64,000 nucleotides of DNA from Actinoplanes teichomyceticus ATCC 31121 (GTDB lineage Bacteria > Actinomycetota > Actinomycetes > Mycobacteriales > Micromonosporaceae). The DNA is taken from NCBI RefSeq assembly GCF_003711105.1, contig NZ_CP023865.1, positions 718,001-782,000 on the forward strand, written 5' to 3'. The notes below the pieces were generated by a model that saw only the letters and a list, made by a program, of their open reading frames with translations, did no database searches and was not told where the DNA came from. Position 1 is the stretch's first letter, and each line of letters starts with the position of its first letter. Made by a program: the position numbers and the translations under genes. Of the stretch, positions 18,415 to 28,200 are shown in pieces.

Positions 18415-19799
18415 CGGATCACCTCCAGGTTTCCGGTGTCCAGTCGCAGGTCCAGCGTGAGCTTGCCGCCGCCGGCGCCGTCCGCCCCGAGGTCGGTGAC
18501 CGAACGTGACTGCGCCGTGGAGCCGCTGGTCTCCTGGCCGAAGAGCACCGCGCGGCCGCCGACCCGGACCGAGGCGGTGGCGTCCACGTTCTGCGGCAGC
18601 AGCACGCGCAGTTGTCCGACCTTCATGCTCACCGAGGTGGTCTGCTCGGCGTTGCTGAAGTCCACGCCGCGCAGGTCCAGGGCGACGTTGCCGAGGGTGA
18701 ACTCGTAGGAGTCGGCGACCTCGGCGAGGCTGGCCGGGCGGTACACGCTGTCGCGGAACTCACTGCCCCAGCGCTCGGTGCCGGTGGCGACCAGCAGACC
18801 GGCCGTGGTCAGGACGGCCAGGAAGATCAGTCCGCGGGCGCGACCGAACCAGGCGCCGACCAGCAGGCCGAGCGCGATGGTGGCCAGCGCGGCAGCGAAG
18901 TACGCCGAGACGGTCACGTTCACCCCGGCCATGTCCGTCGCGGCCAGCACGCCCATCACCACGACGATCGCGAAGAAGGTGAGCCGGCCCAGGATCGAGC
19001 GCTCCTTCGGCGGCTTGGGCGGTTTCGCGGGCTTCGCCGGGGCGGGCGGGGGCGGCGGGAACGCCCCGGCGCCGGCGAACGGCCCGTGCGGCGCGAACGG
19101 CGGCCGGTAGCCGGACTCGGCCGGCGGCGTCCAGCGGGGCGGTTCGTACGGCGGGGGAGCCGGCGGGGTCACCGGCTGGCCGGCCGGTGCGGCGGCGGGC
19201 GGCGCGCCGAAGGCCACCGTGGGCTCCTCGGCCGGCGGGGCCGCCGGATCGGCCGGCGGCGCCGGCGGGAACATCGCGGCCTCGCCCGGCGCGCCCCTTT
19301 TGATCAGCAGGAACGCGCCGACGAGCACGGCCGCCGCGAGCATGCTGGCCCGGGCGCCGTCGCTGACCACGAACGAGAAGGTGAGCAGCGCGGCGCTGCC
19401 GAGCAGCACCACCGACAGCGGCGACATCCCGCTGCGGCCCTTGCCGAGCAGCGACTCCACCGGCGAGGCGGAGTCCCCCTCGGACGGGATGATCAGCCAG
19501 CCGATCAGATAGAACAGCACGCCCGCGCCACCGAGCACGCCCAGCACCGCCAGCAGCACCCGCCACAGCACCGGGTCGGTGTTGGTGCGGCGGGCCAGCG
19601 CGCCGCACACGCCGGCGATGTAGCGCCCGTCGCGGGGGCGGACCAGCTGCTGGCGGGCGAACGCGGCGCCGGCCGCGGACAGCCACGGCGGCACGTTCGC
19701 GCCCGGTGGGGGCGGCGGCGTCTGCGCCGTGGCGGAAGGCGCCGGCCCGCCCTCTGGACCGGTGCCCGGGGTACGGGGTTCGGCAGCTTCGTCGTTCAT
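18411..19799 (-). CDS. PspC domain multi-pass membrane protein
   Basis: 462 aa. After a Pro-rich start, residues about 50-115 form a PspC domain (LVRPRDGRYIAGVCGALARR and VLFYLIGWLIIPSEGD). Further TM helices and a Pro/Ala-rich cytoplasmic stretch follow. The C-terminal ~120 residues are beta-rich (VALDLRGVDF, VSMKVGQLRVLLPQNVDATASV), like the DUF4097/toastrack or cell-wall-active-antibiotic-response domains often fused to PspC. ATG at 19799. It is divergent, 133 bp away, from a histidine kinase that also begins with PspC, implying one envelope-stress module. Confidence 0.85.
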   Translation of the reverse strand: MNDEAAEPRTPGTGPEGGPAPSATAQTPPPPPGANVPPWLSAAGAAFARQQLVRPRDGRYIAGVCGALARRTNTDPVLWRVLLAVLGVLGGAGVLFYLIGWLIIPSEGDSASPVESLLGKGRSGMSPLSVVLLGSAALLTFSFVVSDGARASMLAAAVLVGAFLLIKRGAPGEAAMFPPAPPADPAAPPAEEPTVAFGAPPAAAPAGQPVTPPAPPPYEPPRWTPPAESGYRPPFAPHGPFAGAGAFPPPPPAPAKPAKPPKPPKERSILGRLTFFAIVVVMGVLAATDMAGVNVTVSAYFAAALATIALGLLVGAWFGRARGLIFLAVLTTAGLLVATGTERWGSEFRDSVYRPASLAEVADSYEFTLGNVALDLRGVDFSNAEQTTSVSMKVGQLRVLLPQNVDATASVRVGGRAVLFGQETSGSTAQSRSVTDLGADGAGGGKLTLDLRLDTGNLEVIR

Positions 19800-19932
19800 G
19801 TCTGCGATCCTGCTGCCCGCCGCGCCCCAGCCGCCTCCGGAAGCGACCCTGAGGCCACCCTGAGATCCGGCGGGGCCGGTACCCGGGAAGATCCCCGTAG
19901 CCCGGGTGGGCCGGGCGTGTGACGATCGGAGG

Positions 19933-21189
19933 GTGACTACCGCTGCCCCGCCCCAGCCGCGCCGGCTGTACCGGCCCCGCGAGCACCGGATCGTGGCCGG
20001 GGTCGCCGCCGGGCTGGCGGGCCATCTGGGCCTGCCGGTGCTGGCGGTGCGCATCGGCCTGGTGGTCCTGCTCGGTTTCAACGCGCTCGGCCTGCTGCTC
20101 TACGCGGCGTACTGGGCGGTGCTGCCGCAGGAGGCCCGCAACGAGGAGACCCCGGCCCGCCGGGACCTCGCCGCGCTGGTGCCGTTCGCGGCGATCGGCC
20201 TCGGCGTGGTGCTGTTGCAGGCGCTGGTCTTCGGTGGCCAGGTGGCCACCACGGTGGGCTGGATGATCGCGGTGGTGGCGGTCGGCGCCGGGGTGATCTG
20301 GCACCAGTCCGACCCGACCCGCCGCGAGCAGTGGATCGATCCGAACACGCCGACGCCCTGGCTGGCCGCGATCGTCGGGGAGACCGACCGGCGCTCCTTC
20401 ATGTTCCGCTTCGTCGGCGGCGGCATCCTGGTCGCGATCGGCGTGATCGGCGCGGTCGCGGTCTACGCGCCGGCCGACTCGCTCTCCTCGGTCCTCAACG
20501 GCATGATCTTCGCGCTGGTCGGCCTGCTCGGGGTCGGCGTGGTGGTGGCGCCGCTGATCTGGCGCACCTTCGGCCAGCTGCGCGCCGAGCGGGAGGGCCG
20601 GATCCGCGAGCAGGAGCGGGCCGAGGTGGCCGCGATGATCCACGACCAGGTGCTGCACACGCTCGCCCTGATCCAGCGCAACTCGGCGGACATCAAGGAG
20701 GTCCAGCGGCTGGCCCGCGGCCAGGAGCGCAGCCTGCGCAACTGGCTGTACAAACCGACCGCGTCGCCGACCGAGCGGTTCGCCGCCGCGCTCGAGCAGG
20801 CCGCCGCCGAGGTCGAGGACACGTACGCGATCGGTGTGGAGACCGTGGTGGTCGGCGACGCCCGGTGCGACGAGCGGGTCGCGGCGCTGGTCGCCGCCGC
20901 GCGGGAGGCGCTGGTCAACGCCGCGCGGCACGCGGGCGTGCAGACCGTGTCGCTCTACGCCGAGGTGGAGCCGGACGAGCTGAGCGTGTTCGTCCGGGAC
21001 CGCGGCACCGGGTTCGATCCGGCCGGAGTGGCCGACACCCGCCACGGGGTCCGTGGTTCGATCATCGGACGGATGCAGCGCCACGGCGGCCGCGCGGAGA
21101 TCCGCAGCGCGCCCGGCGACGGTACGGAAGTGCGTCTCACCCTCCCGGTCCGGGAGAGCGTGACCGCCGGTAAGGAGTCAGCACGATGA
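19933..21189 (+). CDS. PspC-domain sensor histidine kinase (NarL-type partner)
   Basis: 418 aa. PspC domain at about residues 10-70 (RLYRPREHRIVAGVAAGLAG), then several TM helices, a HisKA_3-like segment (AMIHDQVLHTLALIQRN, phosphoacceptor His) and an HATPase_c domain with N box REALVNAARH and G box VRDRGTGFDP. GTG at 19933 is preferred because it begins just before the conserved domain, although GGAGG abuts it with no spacer; GTG at 19906 is an alternative. The response regulator start overlaps its stop. Signal unknown, probably envelope stress. Confidence 0.9.
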   Translation: MTTAAPPQPRRLYRPREHRIVAGVAAGLAGHLGLPVLAVRIGLVVLLGFNALGLLLYAAYWAVLPQEARNEETPARRDLAALVPFAAIGLGVVLLQALVFGGQVATTVGWMIAVVAVGAGVIWHQSDPTRREQWIDPNTPTPWLAAIVGETDRRSFMFRFVGGGILVAIGVIGAVAVYAPADSLSSVLNGMIFALVGLLGVGVVVAPLIWRTFGQLRAEREGRIREQERAEVAAMIHDQVLHTLALIQRNSADIKEVQRLARGQERSLRNWLYKPTASPTERFAAALEQAAAEVEDTYAIGVETVVVGDARCDERVAALVAAAREALVNAARHAGVQTVSLYAEVEPDELSVFVRDRGTGFDPAGVADTRHGVRGSIIGRMQRHGGRAEIRSAPGDGTEVRLTLPVRESVTAGKESAR

Positions 21190-21851
21190 CCGAGTCCGTG
21201 ACCCGGCCGGACGGCCGGTTGACCGTCTTCCTGGTCGACGATCACGCGATGTTCCGCGCCGGGGTGCGCGCCGAGCTGGGCCGGCACGTCGAGGTGGTGG
21301 GTGAGGCCAGCACGGTGGCCGAGGCGATCAGCCGGATCGCCGCCGTCGGGCCGGACGTGGTGCTGCTGGACGTGCACATGCCCGACGGCGGCGGCCGCGC
21401 GGTGCTGGAGGCGATCCGGCGTACCCATCCGCAGGTGCGCTTCCTGGCGCTGTCGGTCTCCGACGCCGCCGAGGATGTGATCGGCCTGATCCGGGCCGGC
21501 GCCCGGGGGTACGTGACCAAGACCATCTCGCCGGACGAGCTGGCCGCCGCGGTGCGCCGGGTGGCCGACGGCGACGCGGTGTTCAGCCCGCGGCTGGCCG
21601 GTTTCGTGCTGGACGCGTTCGCCTCCCGGCCGGACGTGCCGGTCGCCGATCCGGAGCTGGATCAGCTGACCAACCGGGAGCGGGAGGTGCTGCGGCTGCT
21701 GGCGCGGGGGTACGCGTACAAGGAGATCGCCAAGGAGCTGTACATCTCGATCAAGACGGTCGAGACCCACGTGTCCAATGTGCTGCGGAAACTCCAGATG
21801 AGCAACCGTTACGAGTTGTCACGCTGGGCGGCGGACCGGCGACTCGTCTGA
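21186..21851 (+). CDS. NarL/FixJ-family response regulator
   Basis: 221 aa. Receiver domain with acidic pair Asp18-Asp19, phosphoacceptor Asp62 (VLLDVHMPD), switch residue Ser in LALSVSD and Lys in TKTISPDE. LuxR-type HTH at about residues 150-215 (LTNREREVLRLLARG and KTVETHVSNVLRKL). ATG overlaps the kinase stop (ATGA). Likely targets are its own divergent pspC operon, but no operator was identified. Confidence 0.95.
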   Translation: MTESVTRPDGRLTVFLVDDHAMFRAGVRAELGRHVEVVGEASTVAEAISRIAAVGPDVVLLDVHMPDGGGRAVLEAIRRTHPQVRFLALSVSDAAEDVIGLIRAGARGYVTKTISPDELAAAVRRVADGDAVFSPRLAGFVLDAFASRPDVPVADPELDQLTNREREVLRLLARGYAYKEIAKELYISIKTVETHVSNVLRKLQMSNRYELSRWAADRRLV

Positions 21852-22098
21852 CCCGTGATCAACCAAGCGTCACCGAAGTCCGCACGAATGGCTGCGGCGG
21901 GTGTACGTTCGGACACTACGGGGAGTACTCGCAGGTCAGACCTGCCGAAACGGCCGAAAGAACGATCTTTGGGAGTGCGTACGGACGTAAACGGCTAATA
22001 TCGGCTTGATAACGGCGCTCTTTGGTTTCAGTGCCCCTGTGTCACAGTGGCAGCTACTCACACAACCCCTCGTGAGCGCCCCTGAAGGAGGCACTCCC

Positions 22099-23736
22099 AT
22101 GCCTGGGAAAAGCCCATGGAAGATGGCGGTCGGAGCGACCGCCATCGCCTTGTTGGCCGCCGGTTGCGGTGGGGGCGGGTCCGACGACTCGTCCGCCACT
22201 TCGAATACGGTCGTCATCGGTATCGGCGAACCGCAGCACCTGATCCCCTCCAACACCACGGAGTCCAACGGCGCCGAGGTGCTGGCTTCGCTGTTCTACC
22301 CGCTGGTGGACTTCGACGCGCAGAACAACCCGGTTCCGGTCGCCGCCGAGTCGATCACCCCGGACAAGACCAACACCGTCTGGACGATCAAGCTGAAGCC
22401 GGGCTTCACGTTCAGCAACGGTGAGCCGGTCATCTCGGACAACTACATCGACGCCTGGAACTACGGCGCCTACGGCCCGAACGGCCAGGGTGGCGCGTAC
22501 TTCTTCGAGCGGATCAAGGGCTACGCCGACCTGCAGTCGAAGGACCCGGACGGCGAGGAGGGCCCCAAGAAGGCCCCCGAGCCCAAGGCGAAGAAGCTGA
22601 CGGGTCTGGCGAAGGTCGACGACACGACCTTCACGGTGACGCTCTCGGCGCCGTTCGCCGGCTGGCAGTCGGTCATGGGCTACACCGTCTTCTACCCGCT
22701 GCCGAAGGCCGCCTTCTCCTCCGACGGCGTGATCGCCGAGGGCTTCGAGGACGCGATCATCGGTAACGGCCCCTTCAAGATGAAGGGCAAGTGGGAGCAC
22801 GACTCGCAGATCGTCGTGGAGAGGGTCGCCGACTTCAAGGGCACCGCCCCGAAGGTCGACGGCATCACCTGGAAGATCTACCAGGACCAGCAGGCGCAGT
22901 ACGCCGACCTGATCTCGGGCAGCCTGGACGTGTAGACCACCATCCCGATCGAGAGCCTGGCCAAGGCCTCCGCCGACCTGGGTGACCGGTTCAAGAAGAG
23001 CCCGAACTCCGGCTTCGGCTTCGTCGGCTTCCCCACCTTCCAGAAGGAGTTCTCGGACGTCCGCGTCCGCCGGGCGATCTCGATGGCGATCAACCGCCAG
23101 GAGATCAGCGACCAGATCTTCCTGGGCTCGCGCGCGCCGGCCACCTCGTTCGTCTCCCCGGTCGTCGCCGGTTACCGCCCCAACACCTGTGGCGCCAACT
23201 GCGAGTACAACCCGACCGAGGCCAAGAAGCTGTACACCGAGGCCAACGGCCCCAAGGAAATCAAGATCACGTACAACGTCGACGGCGGCCACAAGGCCTG
23301 GATCGACGCGGCGTGCAACCAGATCAAGGCGACCCTGGGCGTCAACTGCGTCGGCGGCGAGGAGCCGAAGTTCGCCGACCTGCTGACCAAGGTCGAGGCG
23401 AAGAAGCCGGTCGGCCTGATCCGTCTCGGCTGGCTGATGGACTACCCGCTGATGGAGAACTACCTCGGCCCGCTGTACGGCACCGACGGTGGCTCGAACT
23501 ACTACGGGTACAGCAACTCGACCTTCGACAACCTGGTCAAGGAGGGTTCCGCGGCGCCGACGCCCGAGGAGTCCATCAAGAAGTGGCAGGCGGCCGAGGA
23601 CATCCTGGCCAAGGAGATGCCGGTTGTGCCGATCTACACGCAGCAGAACGTGTACGGCTACTCGGAGAAGGTCACCAACGTGAACGTCGACCTGTTCCAG
23701 AAGGTGGACCTCTACAAGATCGAAGTCGTCGGCTGA
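22099..23736 (+). pseudogene. Peptide ABC transporter solute-binding lipoprotein interrupted by an in-frame TAG
   Basis: Family 5 (OppA/DppA) extracellular binding protein. ATG at 22099 has GAAGGAGG 8 nt upstream. The signal peptide ends in a lipobox, LLAAGCGGG. Reading is uninterrupted from 22099 to 22932, then TAG at 22933-22935 (after SGSLDV), then the same frame continues intact to the TGA at 23734-23736 with TTIPIESLAKASADLG..., VRRAISMAINRQEISDQIF and VPIYTQQNVYGY. Codon usage and domain content are normal on both sides. The full product would be 545 codons including the TAG, a normal length. The stop is probably a single C-to-T change from CAG (Gln). It is either a recent null mutation, a sequencing error, or read through. 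All other transporter genes are intact. Confidence 0.88.
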
Positions 23737-23752
23737 TCTGACCGCTCGACCG

Positions 23753-23793
23753 GTGGTGGCGTCACGGAGAATGTGAAACCGTGGCGCCACCAC
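23753..23793 (+). terminator. Intercistronic hairpin between binding-protein and permease genes
   Basis: A 15-bp arm starting GTGGTGGCG (23753-23767) pairs with 23779-23793, with one G-U wobble, 16 bp after the stop. In ABC operons such a hairpin usually gives partial termination or protects the upstream mRNA, so that binding protein exceeds permease. Confidence 0.65.
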
Positions 23794-23864
23794 TGCGTTA
23801 CCCCACCCTCATCGTCGCCGTGCTCACGAGGCCGGCGCTCTTCCGCGGAAGAGGCTAAACCCGT

Positions 23865-24791
23865 ATGTTCCGCTACATCGTGCGGCGCCTACTGCAGATG
23901 GTCCTGACCTTCTTCGGGGCGACCTTCCTGCTGTTCGCGTTGGTGTTCGCCAACCAGAAGGACCCGATCCAGGCCTTGGTTGGCGAACGGCCCGTGTCCG
24001 AGAGTCAGCGCATCACGCTGACCCAGAGGTACCACCTGGATGAAGGCTTCTTCATGCAGTACTGGTACTACATCAAAGGCCTGCTCACCGGGGACTTCGG
24101 CACCTCGATGACCGGCCGCAAGATCATCGATATGATGTCCGACGCCTGGCCGGTGACCCTGCGTCTCTCGCTCATCGCGATCGTCATCGCGGCGACCTTC
24201 GCGGTGACCGTCGGCGTCTACTCCGCGATCCGGCGGGGCGGCGTCTTCGACAACGCCTCGTTGATCATCACGCTCGTGCTGCTCGCCATGCCGATCGTCG
24301 TCATCGCGCCCCTGTTCCAGTTGATCTTCGGCATCCAGCTGGGGTGGTTCGCGCCTACCGCAACACGGGACGCGACCTTCACGCAACTGCTTTTGCCCGC
24401 GATCGTGCTGGCCTGTGTCGTGATCGCGCCGGAGATGCGGGTGACCCGGACCTCGGTGGTGGAGAACCTTCGCGCCGACTACGTGCGCACCGCGCGGGCC
24501 AAGGGCCTGAGCCGGATGCGCGTCATCTGGGTGCACGTGCTGCGCAACTCGCTGATCCCGGTGGTCACGCTGATCGGCGTCGACCTGGGTGGCCTGATGG
24601 CCGGCGCCATCGTCACCGAGCACGTCTTCAACATTCCCGGCGTCGGCTTCAACCTGGCGCGAGCGATCCGCACCGAGGACGGTCCGCTCGTGGTCGGTTT
24701 CGTGAGCATCCTGGTGATCCTCTTCCTGTTCATCAACCTGCTCGTCGACCTGCTCTACGCCGCCCTCGACCCCAGGATCCGCTATGAGTGA
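23865..24791 (+). CDS. ABC transporter permease, DppB/OppB type
   Basis: 308 aa, six TM helices. N-terminal signature MFRYIVRRLLQMVLTFFGAT and the cytoplasmic EAA loop (VRTARAKGLSRMRVIWVHVLRNSLIP). Inner-membrane half of a peptide/nickel-class importer. Ends by overlapping the next permease gene by 8 nt. The upstream solute-binding gene is broken by TAG, so the pore may currently lack its cognate binding protein. Confidence 0.93.
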   Translation: MFRYIVRRLLQMVLTFFGATFLLFALVFANQKDPIQALVGERPVSESQRITLTQRYHLDEGFFMQYWYYIKGLLTGDFGTSMTGRKIIDMMSDAWPVTLRLSLIAIVIAATFAVTVGVYSAIRRGGVFDNASLIITLVLLAMPIVVIAPLFQLIFGIQLGWFAPTATRDATFTQLLLPAIVLACVVIAPEMRVTRTSVVENLRADYVRTARAKGLSRMRVIWVHVLRNSLIPVVTLIGVDLGGLMAGAIVTEHVFNIPGVGFNLARAIRTEDGPLVVGFVSILVILFLFINLLVDLLYAALDPRIRYE

Positions 24792-25722
24792 CTTGAACAC
24801 GGTGGCTGCCGCCGAGGCGCCCGGCGGCCAGCCGAACGTCCCGCACGGCCCGGTGAAGAAGGACAAGCCGCGCAGTCTGGCCGGCGACGCGTGGGACGAC
24901 CTGCGCAAGCGCAAGATCTTCTGGACCGCCGTCGTCCTGGTGGCGATCGTGCTGCTGATGGCGGCCTGGCCGACCCTGTTCACCTCCGGCGACCCCGGCA
25001 AGTGCACGCTGGCCAACCAGTACAAGGGCGCCAGCGGCGGAGCGTTCTTCGGGTACGACTACCAGGGCTGCGACATCTACGCCAAGGTCATCTACGGGGC
25101 CCGGAACTCGATCATCGTCGGTGTGCTGTCCACCTCGCTGGCCGGCCTCATCGGCCTGCTCTTCGGCCTGTCCGCCGGTTACTTCGGCGGCTGGGTGGAC
25201 GCGGTCCTGTCCCGGTTCGTCGACATCATGCTGGGCGTGCCGTTCCTGCTGGGTGGCATCGTGCTGTCCAACCGGCTGTCGTCCGACCCGAAGAGCAACG
25301 GCGTCGCCGCGGTCACCCTCACTCTCGGGCTGCTCAGCTGGACCACCAGCGCCCGGGTGATGCGTTCCGCGGTCATCTCGGCGAAGAACCAGGACTACGT
25401 GGCCGCCGCCCGGATGCTCGGCGCCAAGCCGAGCCGGCTGATGTTGCGGCACATCCTGCCGAACTCGATCGCGTCGTTCATCGTCGTGCTGACCCTGCTG
25501 CTGGGCATCAACATCGCCAGCGAGGCGACCCTGTCGTTCCTCGGCGTCGGCCTCAAGAACGGTGCCATCAGCTGGGGCATCATGATCTCCGAGGGCACCC
25601 AGTTCGCGCGGACCGAACCCTGGCCGCTGGTGTGGCCGGCGCTCTTCCTCGGCCTGACGGTGCTCGCCTTCATCATGCTCGGCGACGCCGTGCGTGACGC
25701 TTTCGACCCGAAGTTGCGGTGA
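24784..25722 (+). CDS. ABC transporter permease, DppC/OppC type
   Basis: 312 aa. N-terminal charged region, then TM1 (IFWTAVVLVAIVLLMAAW), five more helices and the EAA loop (YVAAARMLGAKPSRLMLRHILPNS). A periplasmic-side insert with two Cys (CTLANQ...GCDIY) follows TM1, as in other actinobacterial DppC proteins. Pairs with the DppB-type subunit; ATG overlaps its end. Confidence 0.93.
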   Translation: MSDLNTVAAAEAPGGQPNVPHGPVKKDKPRSLAGDAWDDLRKRKIFWTAVVLVAIVLLMAAWPTLFTSGDPGKCTLANQYKGASGGAFFGYDYQGCDIYAKVIYGARNSIIVGVLSTSLAGLIGLLFGLSAGYFGGWVDAVLSRFVDIMLGVPFLLGGIVLSNRLSSDPKSNGVAAVTLTLGLLSWTTSARVMRSAVISAKNQDYVAAARMLGAKPSRLMLRHILPNSIASFIVVLTLLLGINIASEATLSFLGVGLKNGAISWGIMISEGTQFARTEPWPLVWPALFLGLTVLAFIMLGDAVRDAFDPKLR

Positions 25723-25726
25723 CCCT

Positions 25727-26758
25727 GTGACTGATATCAAGGCGCAAATGGACGTCCTACCGGGCGTCGACCCGCGCGCACCCCTGCTCGAAGTGACCGA
25801 CCTGCACGTCGAGTTCCGGACCCAGTACGGCGTGGCGAAGGCCGTCAACGGCGCGAACTTCCACCTCTCCCCGGGTGAGACGCTCGCCATCCTGGGTGAG
25901 TCCGGCTGCGGCAAGTCGGTGACCGCCCAGGCGATCATGGGCATCCTGGACACGCCGCCCGGCTACGTCACCAAGGGCGAGATCCGCTACCGCGGTGTCG
26001 ACGTCCTGAAGCTCCCGGAGGAGCAGCGCCGCAAGGTCCGGGCGAACCGGATCGCGATGATCTTCCAGGACGCGCTGTCCGCGCTGAACCCGGTCTACAC
26101 GGTCGGTTTCCAGCTCGGTGAGCTGTTCCGCAAGCACCGCGGGATGTCCCGCGGCGACGCCAAGAAGCGCGCGATCGAGCTGCTGGACCAGGTCAAGATC
26201 CCGGGTGCCAGGACGCGGGTGAACGACTACCCGCACCAGTTCTCGGGTGGCATGCGGCAGCGCGTCATGATCGCCATGGCGCTGGCCCTCGACCCCGAGG
26301 TGCTGATCGCCGACGAGCCGACCACGGCGCTCGACGTCACCGTGCAGGCACAGATCATGGGCCTGCTCGCCGACCTGCAGCAGCAGCGCAACATGGGCCT
26401 CATCCTGATCACGCACGACATGGGCGTGGTCGCCGACGTGGCCGACCGGATCTCGGTGATGTACGCGGGCAAGGTCGTCGAGGAGGCGGGTGTCTACGAC
26501 ATCTACTCCCGGCCGGCCCACCCGTACACCAAGGCGCTGCTGGAGTCGATCCCGCGGCTCGACATGAAGGGCCAGCAGCTCAGCGTCATCCGGGGCCTGC
26601 CGCCGGCGCTGACCGACATCCCGCGTGGCTGCCCGTTCAACCCGCGGTGCGCGTACGCGCGGGACGCCTGCCGGCAGGACCCGCCGCCCCCGCCGTACGC
26701 GGTGGCCCCGCAGCGCACGGCTCGCTGCCACTTCTTCCGGGAGGTCATCGGTGAGTGA
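25727..26758 (+). CDS. ABC transporter ATP-binding protein, DppD/OppD type
   Basis: 343 aa from GTG at 25727, four bases after the permease stop. Walker A GESGCGKS, signature [17 protein letters not shown], Walker [14 protein letters not shown]-loop [14 protein letters not shown]-terminal oligopeptide domain with a cysteine-rich cluster ([14 protein letters not shown]...C), characteristic of OppD/DppF C-termini and known to hold an Fe-S cluster in some members. Overlaps the next gene by 8 nt. Confidence 0.93.
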   Translation: MTDIKAQMDVLPGVDPRAPLLEVTDLHVEFRTQYGVAKAVNGANFHLSPGETLAILGESGCGKSVTAQAIMGILDTPPGYVTKGEIRYRGVDVLKLPEEQRRKVRANRIAMIFQDALSALNPVYTVGFQLGELFRKHRGMSRGDAKKRAIELLDQVKIPGARTRVNDYPHQFSGGMRQRVMIAMALALDPEVLIADEPTTALDVTVQAQIMGLLADLQQQRNMGLILITHDMGVVADVADRISVMYAGKVVEEAGVYDIYSRPAHPYTKALLESIPRLDMKGQQLSVIRGLPPALTDIPRGCPFNPRCAYARDACRQDPPPPPYAVAPQRTARCHFFREVIGE

Positions 26759-27758
26759 CGTCGTCCTTGAGACCAAGGGTCTGGTCAAGCACTTCCCGAT
26801 CACGCAGGGCATCCTCTTCAAGAGCAAGGTCGGCGCGGTCCGGGCGGTCGACGGGGTCGACCTGCAGCTGCGCCGGGGCGAGACCCTGGGCGTGGTCGGC
26901 GAGTCCGGCTGTGGCAAGTCCACCCTGGCCAAGCTGCTGGTGGGCCTGGAGAAGCCGACCGCCGGCTCGATCAATGTCCGGGGCGAGGACATGGTCAAGC
27001 TGCAGGGCGCCGCGCTGCGGCGGGCCCGCCGCAACATCCAGATGGTGCTGCAGGACCCGTACACGTCGCTGAACCCGCGAATGACGGTCGGCGACATCAT
27101 CGGCGAGCCGTTCGAGATCCACCCCGAGGTGGTCCCGAGGGGTGGCCGGGAGCGCGCGGTGCAGGACCTGCTGGACACGGTCGGCCTCAACCCCGACCAC
27201 ATCAACCGGTACCCGCACCAGTTCTCCGGCGGTCAGCGCCAGCGCATCGGCATCGCCCGGGCGCTCGCGCTCAAGCCCGAGATCATCGTCTGCGACGAGC
27301 CGGTGTCGGCGCTCGACGTGTCCATCCAGGCCCAGGTGATCAACCTGCTGGAGCGCCTGCAGGACGAGTTCGGCCTGTCGTACATCTTCATCGCGCACGA
27401 CCTGTCGGTGGTCCGGCACATCTCCGACCGGGTCGCCGTGATGTACCTCGGCAAGGTCATCGAGACCGGGCACGACCAGGCGATCTACGAGCAGCCGACG
27501 CATCCGTACACGCAGGCGCTGCTCTCCGCCGTGCCGGTCCCGGACCCGCGCCTGCGCGGCCACCGCGACCAGATCGTCCTGGAGGGCGACGTCCCGTCGC
27601 CGGCCAACCCGCCGTCGGGCTGCCGCTTCCGCACCCGGTGCTGGAAGGCTCAGGACGTCTGCGCCCAGCAGGAGCCGCTGCTGCAGATCCGGGAGCGGTC
27701 CCCGCACCCCAGCGCGTGCCACTTCGCCGAGGTCCGCGACGTGGTCCACGGGCGCTGA
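26751..27758 (+). CDS. ABC transporter ATP-binding protein, DppF/OppF type
   Basis: 335 aa from GTG at 26751. Walker [15 protein letters not shown], signature FSGGQRQRIGIARALAL, Walker B IIVCDEPVSALD, H-loop IAHDLSVVRHISD, and C-terminal CRFRTRCWKAQDVC cluster. Last gene of the transporter operon; a strong hairpin follows 7 bp after the stop. Confidence 0.94.
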   Translation: MSDVVLETKGLVKHFPITQGILFKSKVGAVRAVDGVDLQLRRGETLGVVGESGCGKSTLAKLLVGLEKPTAGSINVRGEDMVKLQGAALRRARRNIQMVLQDPYTSLNPRMTVGDIIGEPFEIHPEVVPRGGRERAVQDLLDTVGLNPDHINRYPHQFSGGQRQRIGIARALALKPEIIVCDEPVSALDVSIQAQVINLLERLQDEFGLSYIFIAHDLSVVRHISDRVAVMYLGKVIETGHDQAIYEQPTHPYTQALLSAVPVPDPRLRGHRDQIVLEGDVPSPANPPSGCRFRTRCWKAQDVCAQQEPLLQIRERSPHPSACHFAEVRDVVHGR

Positions 27759-27765
27759 CCTGCGG

Positions 27766-27806
27766 ACGACGGTGCCCCGGGAGGTGACGACCCGGGGCAC
27801 CGTCGT
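27766..27806 (+). terminator. Terminator of the peptide transporter operon
   Basis: A 16-bp perfect stem (27766-27781 with 27791-27806; arm ACGACGGTGCCCCGGG), 9-nt loop, followed by TGTT. It also faces the 3' end of the convergent chorismate mutase gene. Confidence 0.9.
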
Positions 27807-27853
27807 TGTTGCGGGCGGTCACCCGGTGGGCCGGGCCCCCGCCGGGGCGCCGA

Positions 27854-28177
27854 TCACAGCGGGCCGCGGCCGGAGCGCAGCAGGAGCAGGGCGACCTGGG
27901 TGCCGTCGGGGCCGAGGGCGGCGCGGAAGCGGTCCACGATCTCCCGTTCGCGGGCCAGGACCAGACGGGTGCCGCCGGAGGCCATCCGGGTCTTGCCGAC
28001 GGTCTGGGAGAGCCGGGAGCGCTCCAGCCAGAGGTCGATGATGGCCTGATCGATCTCGTCGATCCGTTCCCGCATCGCGCGGATCTCGTCGGCGGCCAGG
28101 GGCTTGCCGGCACCCGTGGACTCGTCCATCTGCGGGGCGGAACCGTTGGCGGACTGGTTGATCACGTCGGCGGTCAT
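27854..28177 (-). CDS. Chorismate mutase (AroQ type)
   Basis: Converts chorismate to prephenate, the branch point to Phe and Tyr. About 107 aa, all-helical AroQ fold: IRAMRERIDEIDQAIIDLWLERSRLSQ, GKTRMASGGTR and REREIVDRFRAALG carry the conserved Arg, Lys, Arg and Glu residues. ATG at 28177 is chosen because GAGGAG lies 5 nt upstream; an in-frame ATG at 28198 has none. Its 5' leader encodes an aromatic-rich peptide and a large hairpin, so expression is probably attenuated by Phe/Tyr supply. Confidence 0.9.
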   Translation of the reverse strand: MTADVINQSANGSAPQMDESTGAGKPLAADEIRAMRERIDEIDQAIIDLWLERSRLSQTVGKTRMASGGTRLVLAREREIVDRFRAALGPDGTQVALLLLRSGRGPL

Positions 28178-28200
28178 GCGTGCTCCTCGGGTGCTCATCG

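Noticed and set aside
22006..22098. N-terminal extension of the solute-binding protein from 22006
   Set aside because: The ATG at 22099 has a perfect Shine-Dalgarno and directly starts a lipoprotein signal peptide; the extension would bury it.
22933..22935. Programmed read-through or non-standard decoding of TAG in the solute-binding gene
   Set aside because: No sign of an amber-suppressing system or special stem after the codon in the window; a point mutation or sequencing error is simpler. Retained only as an alternative.
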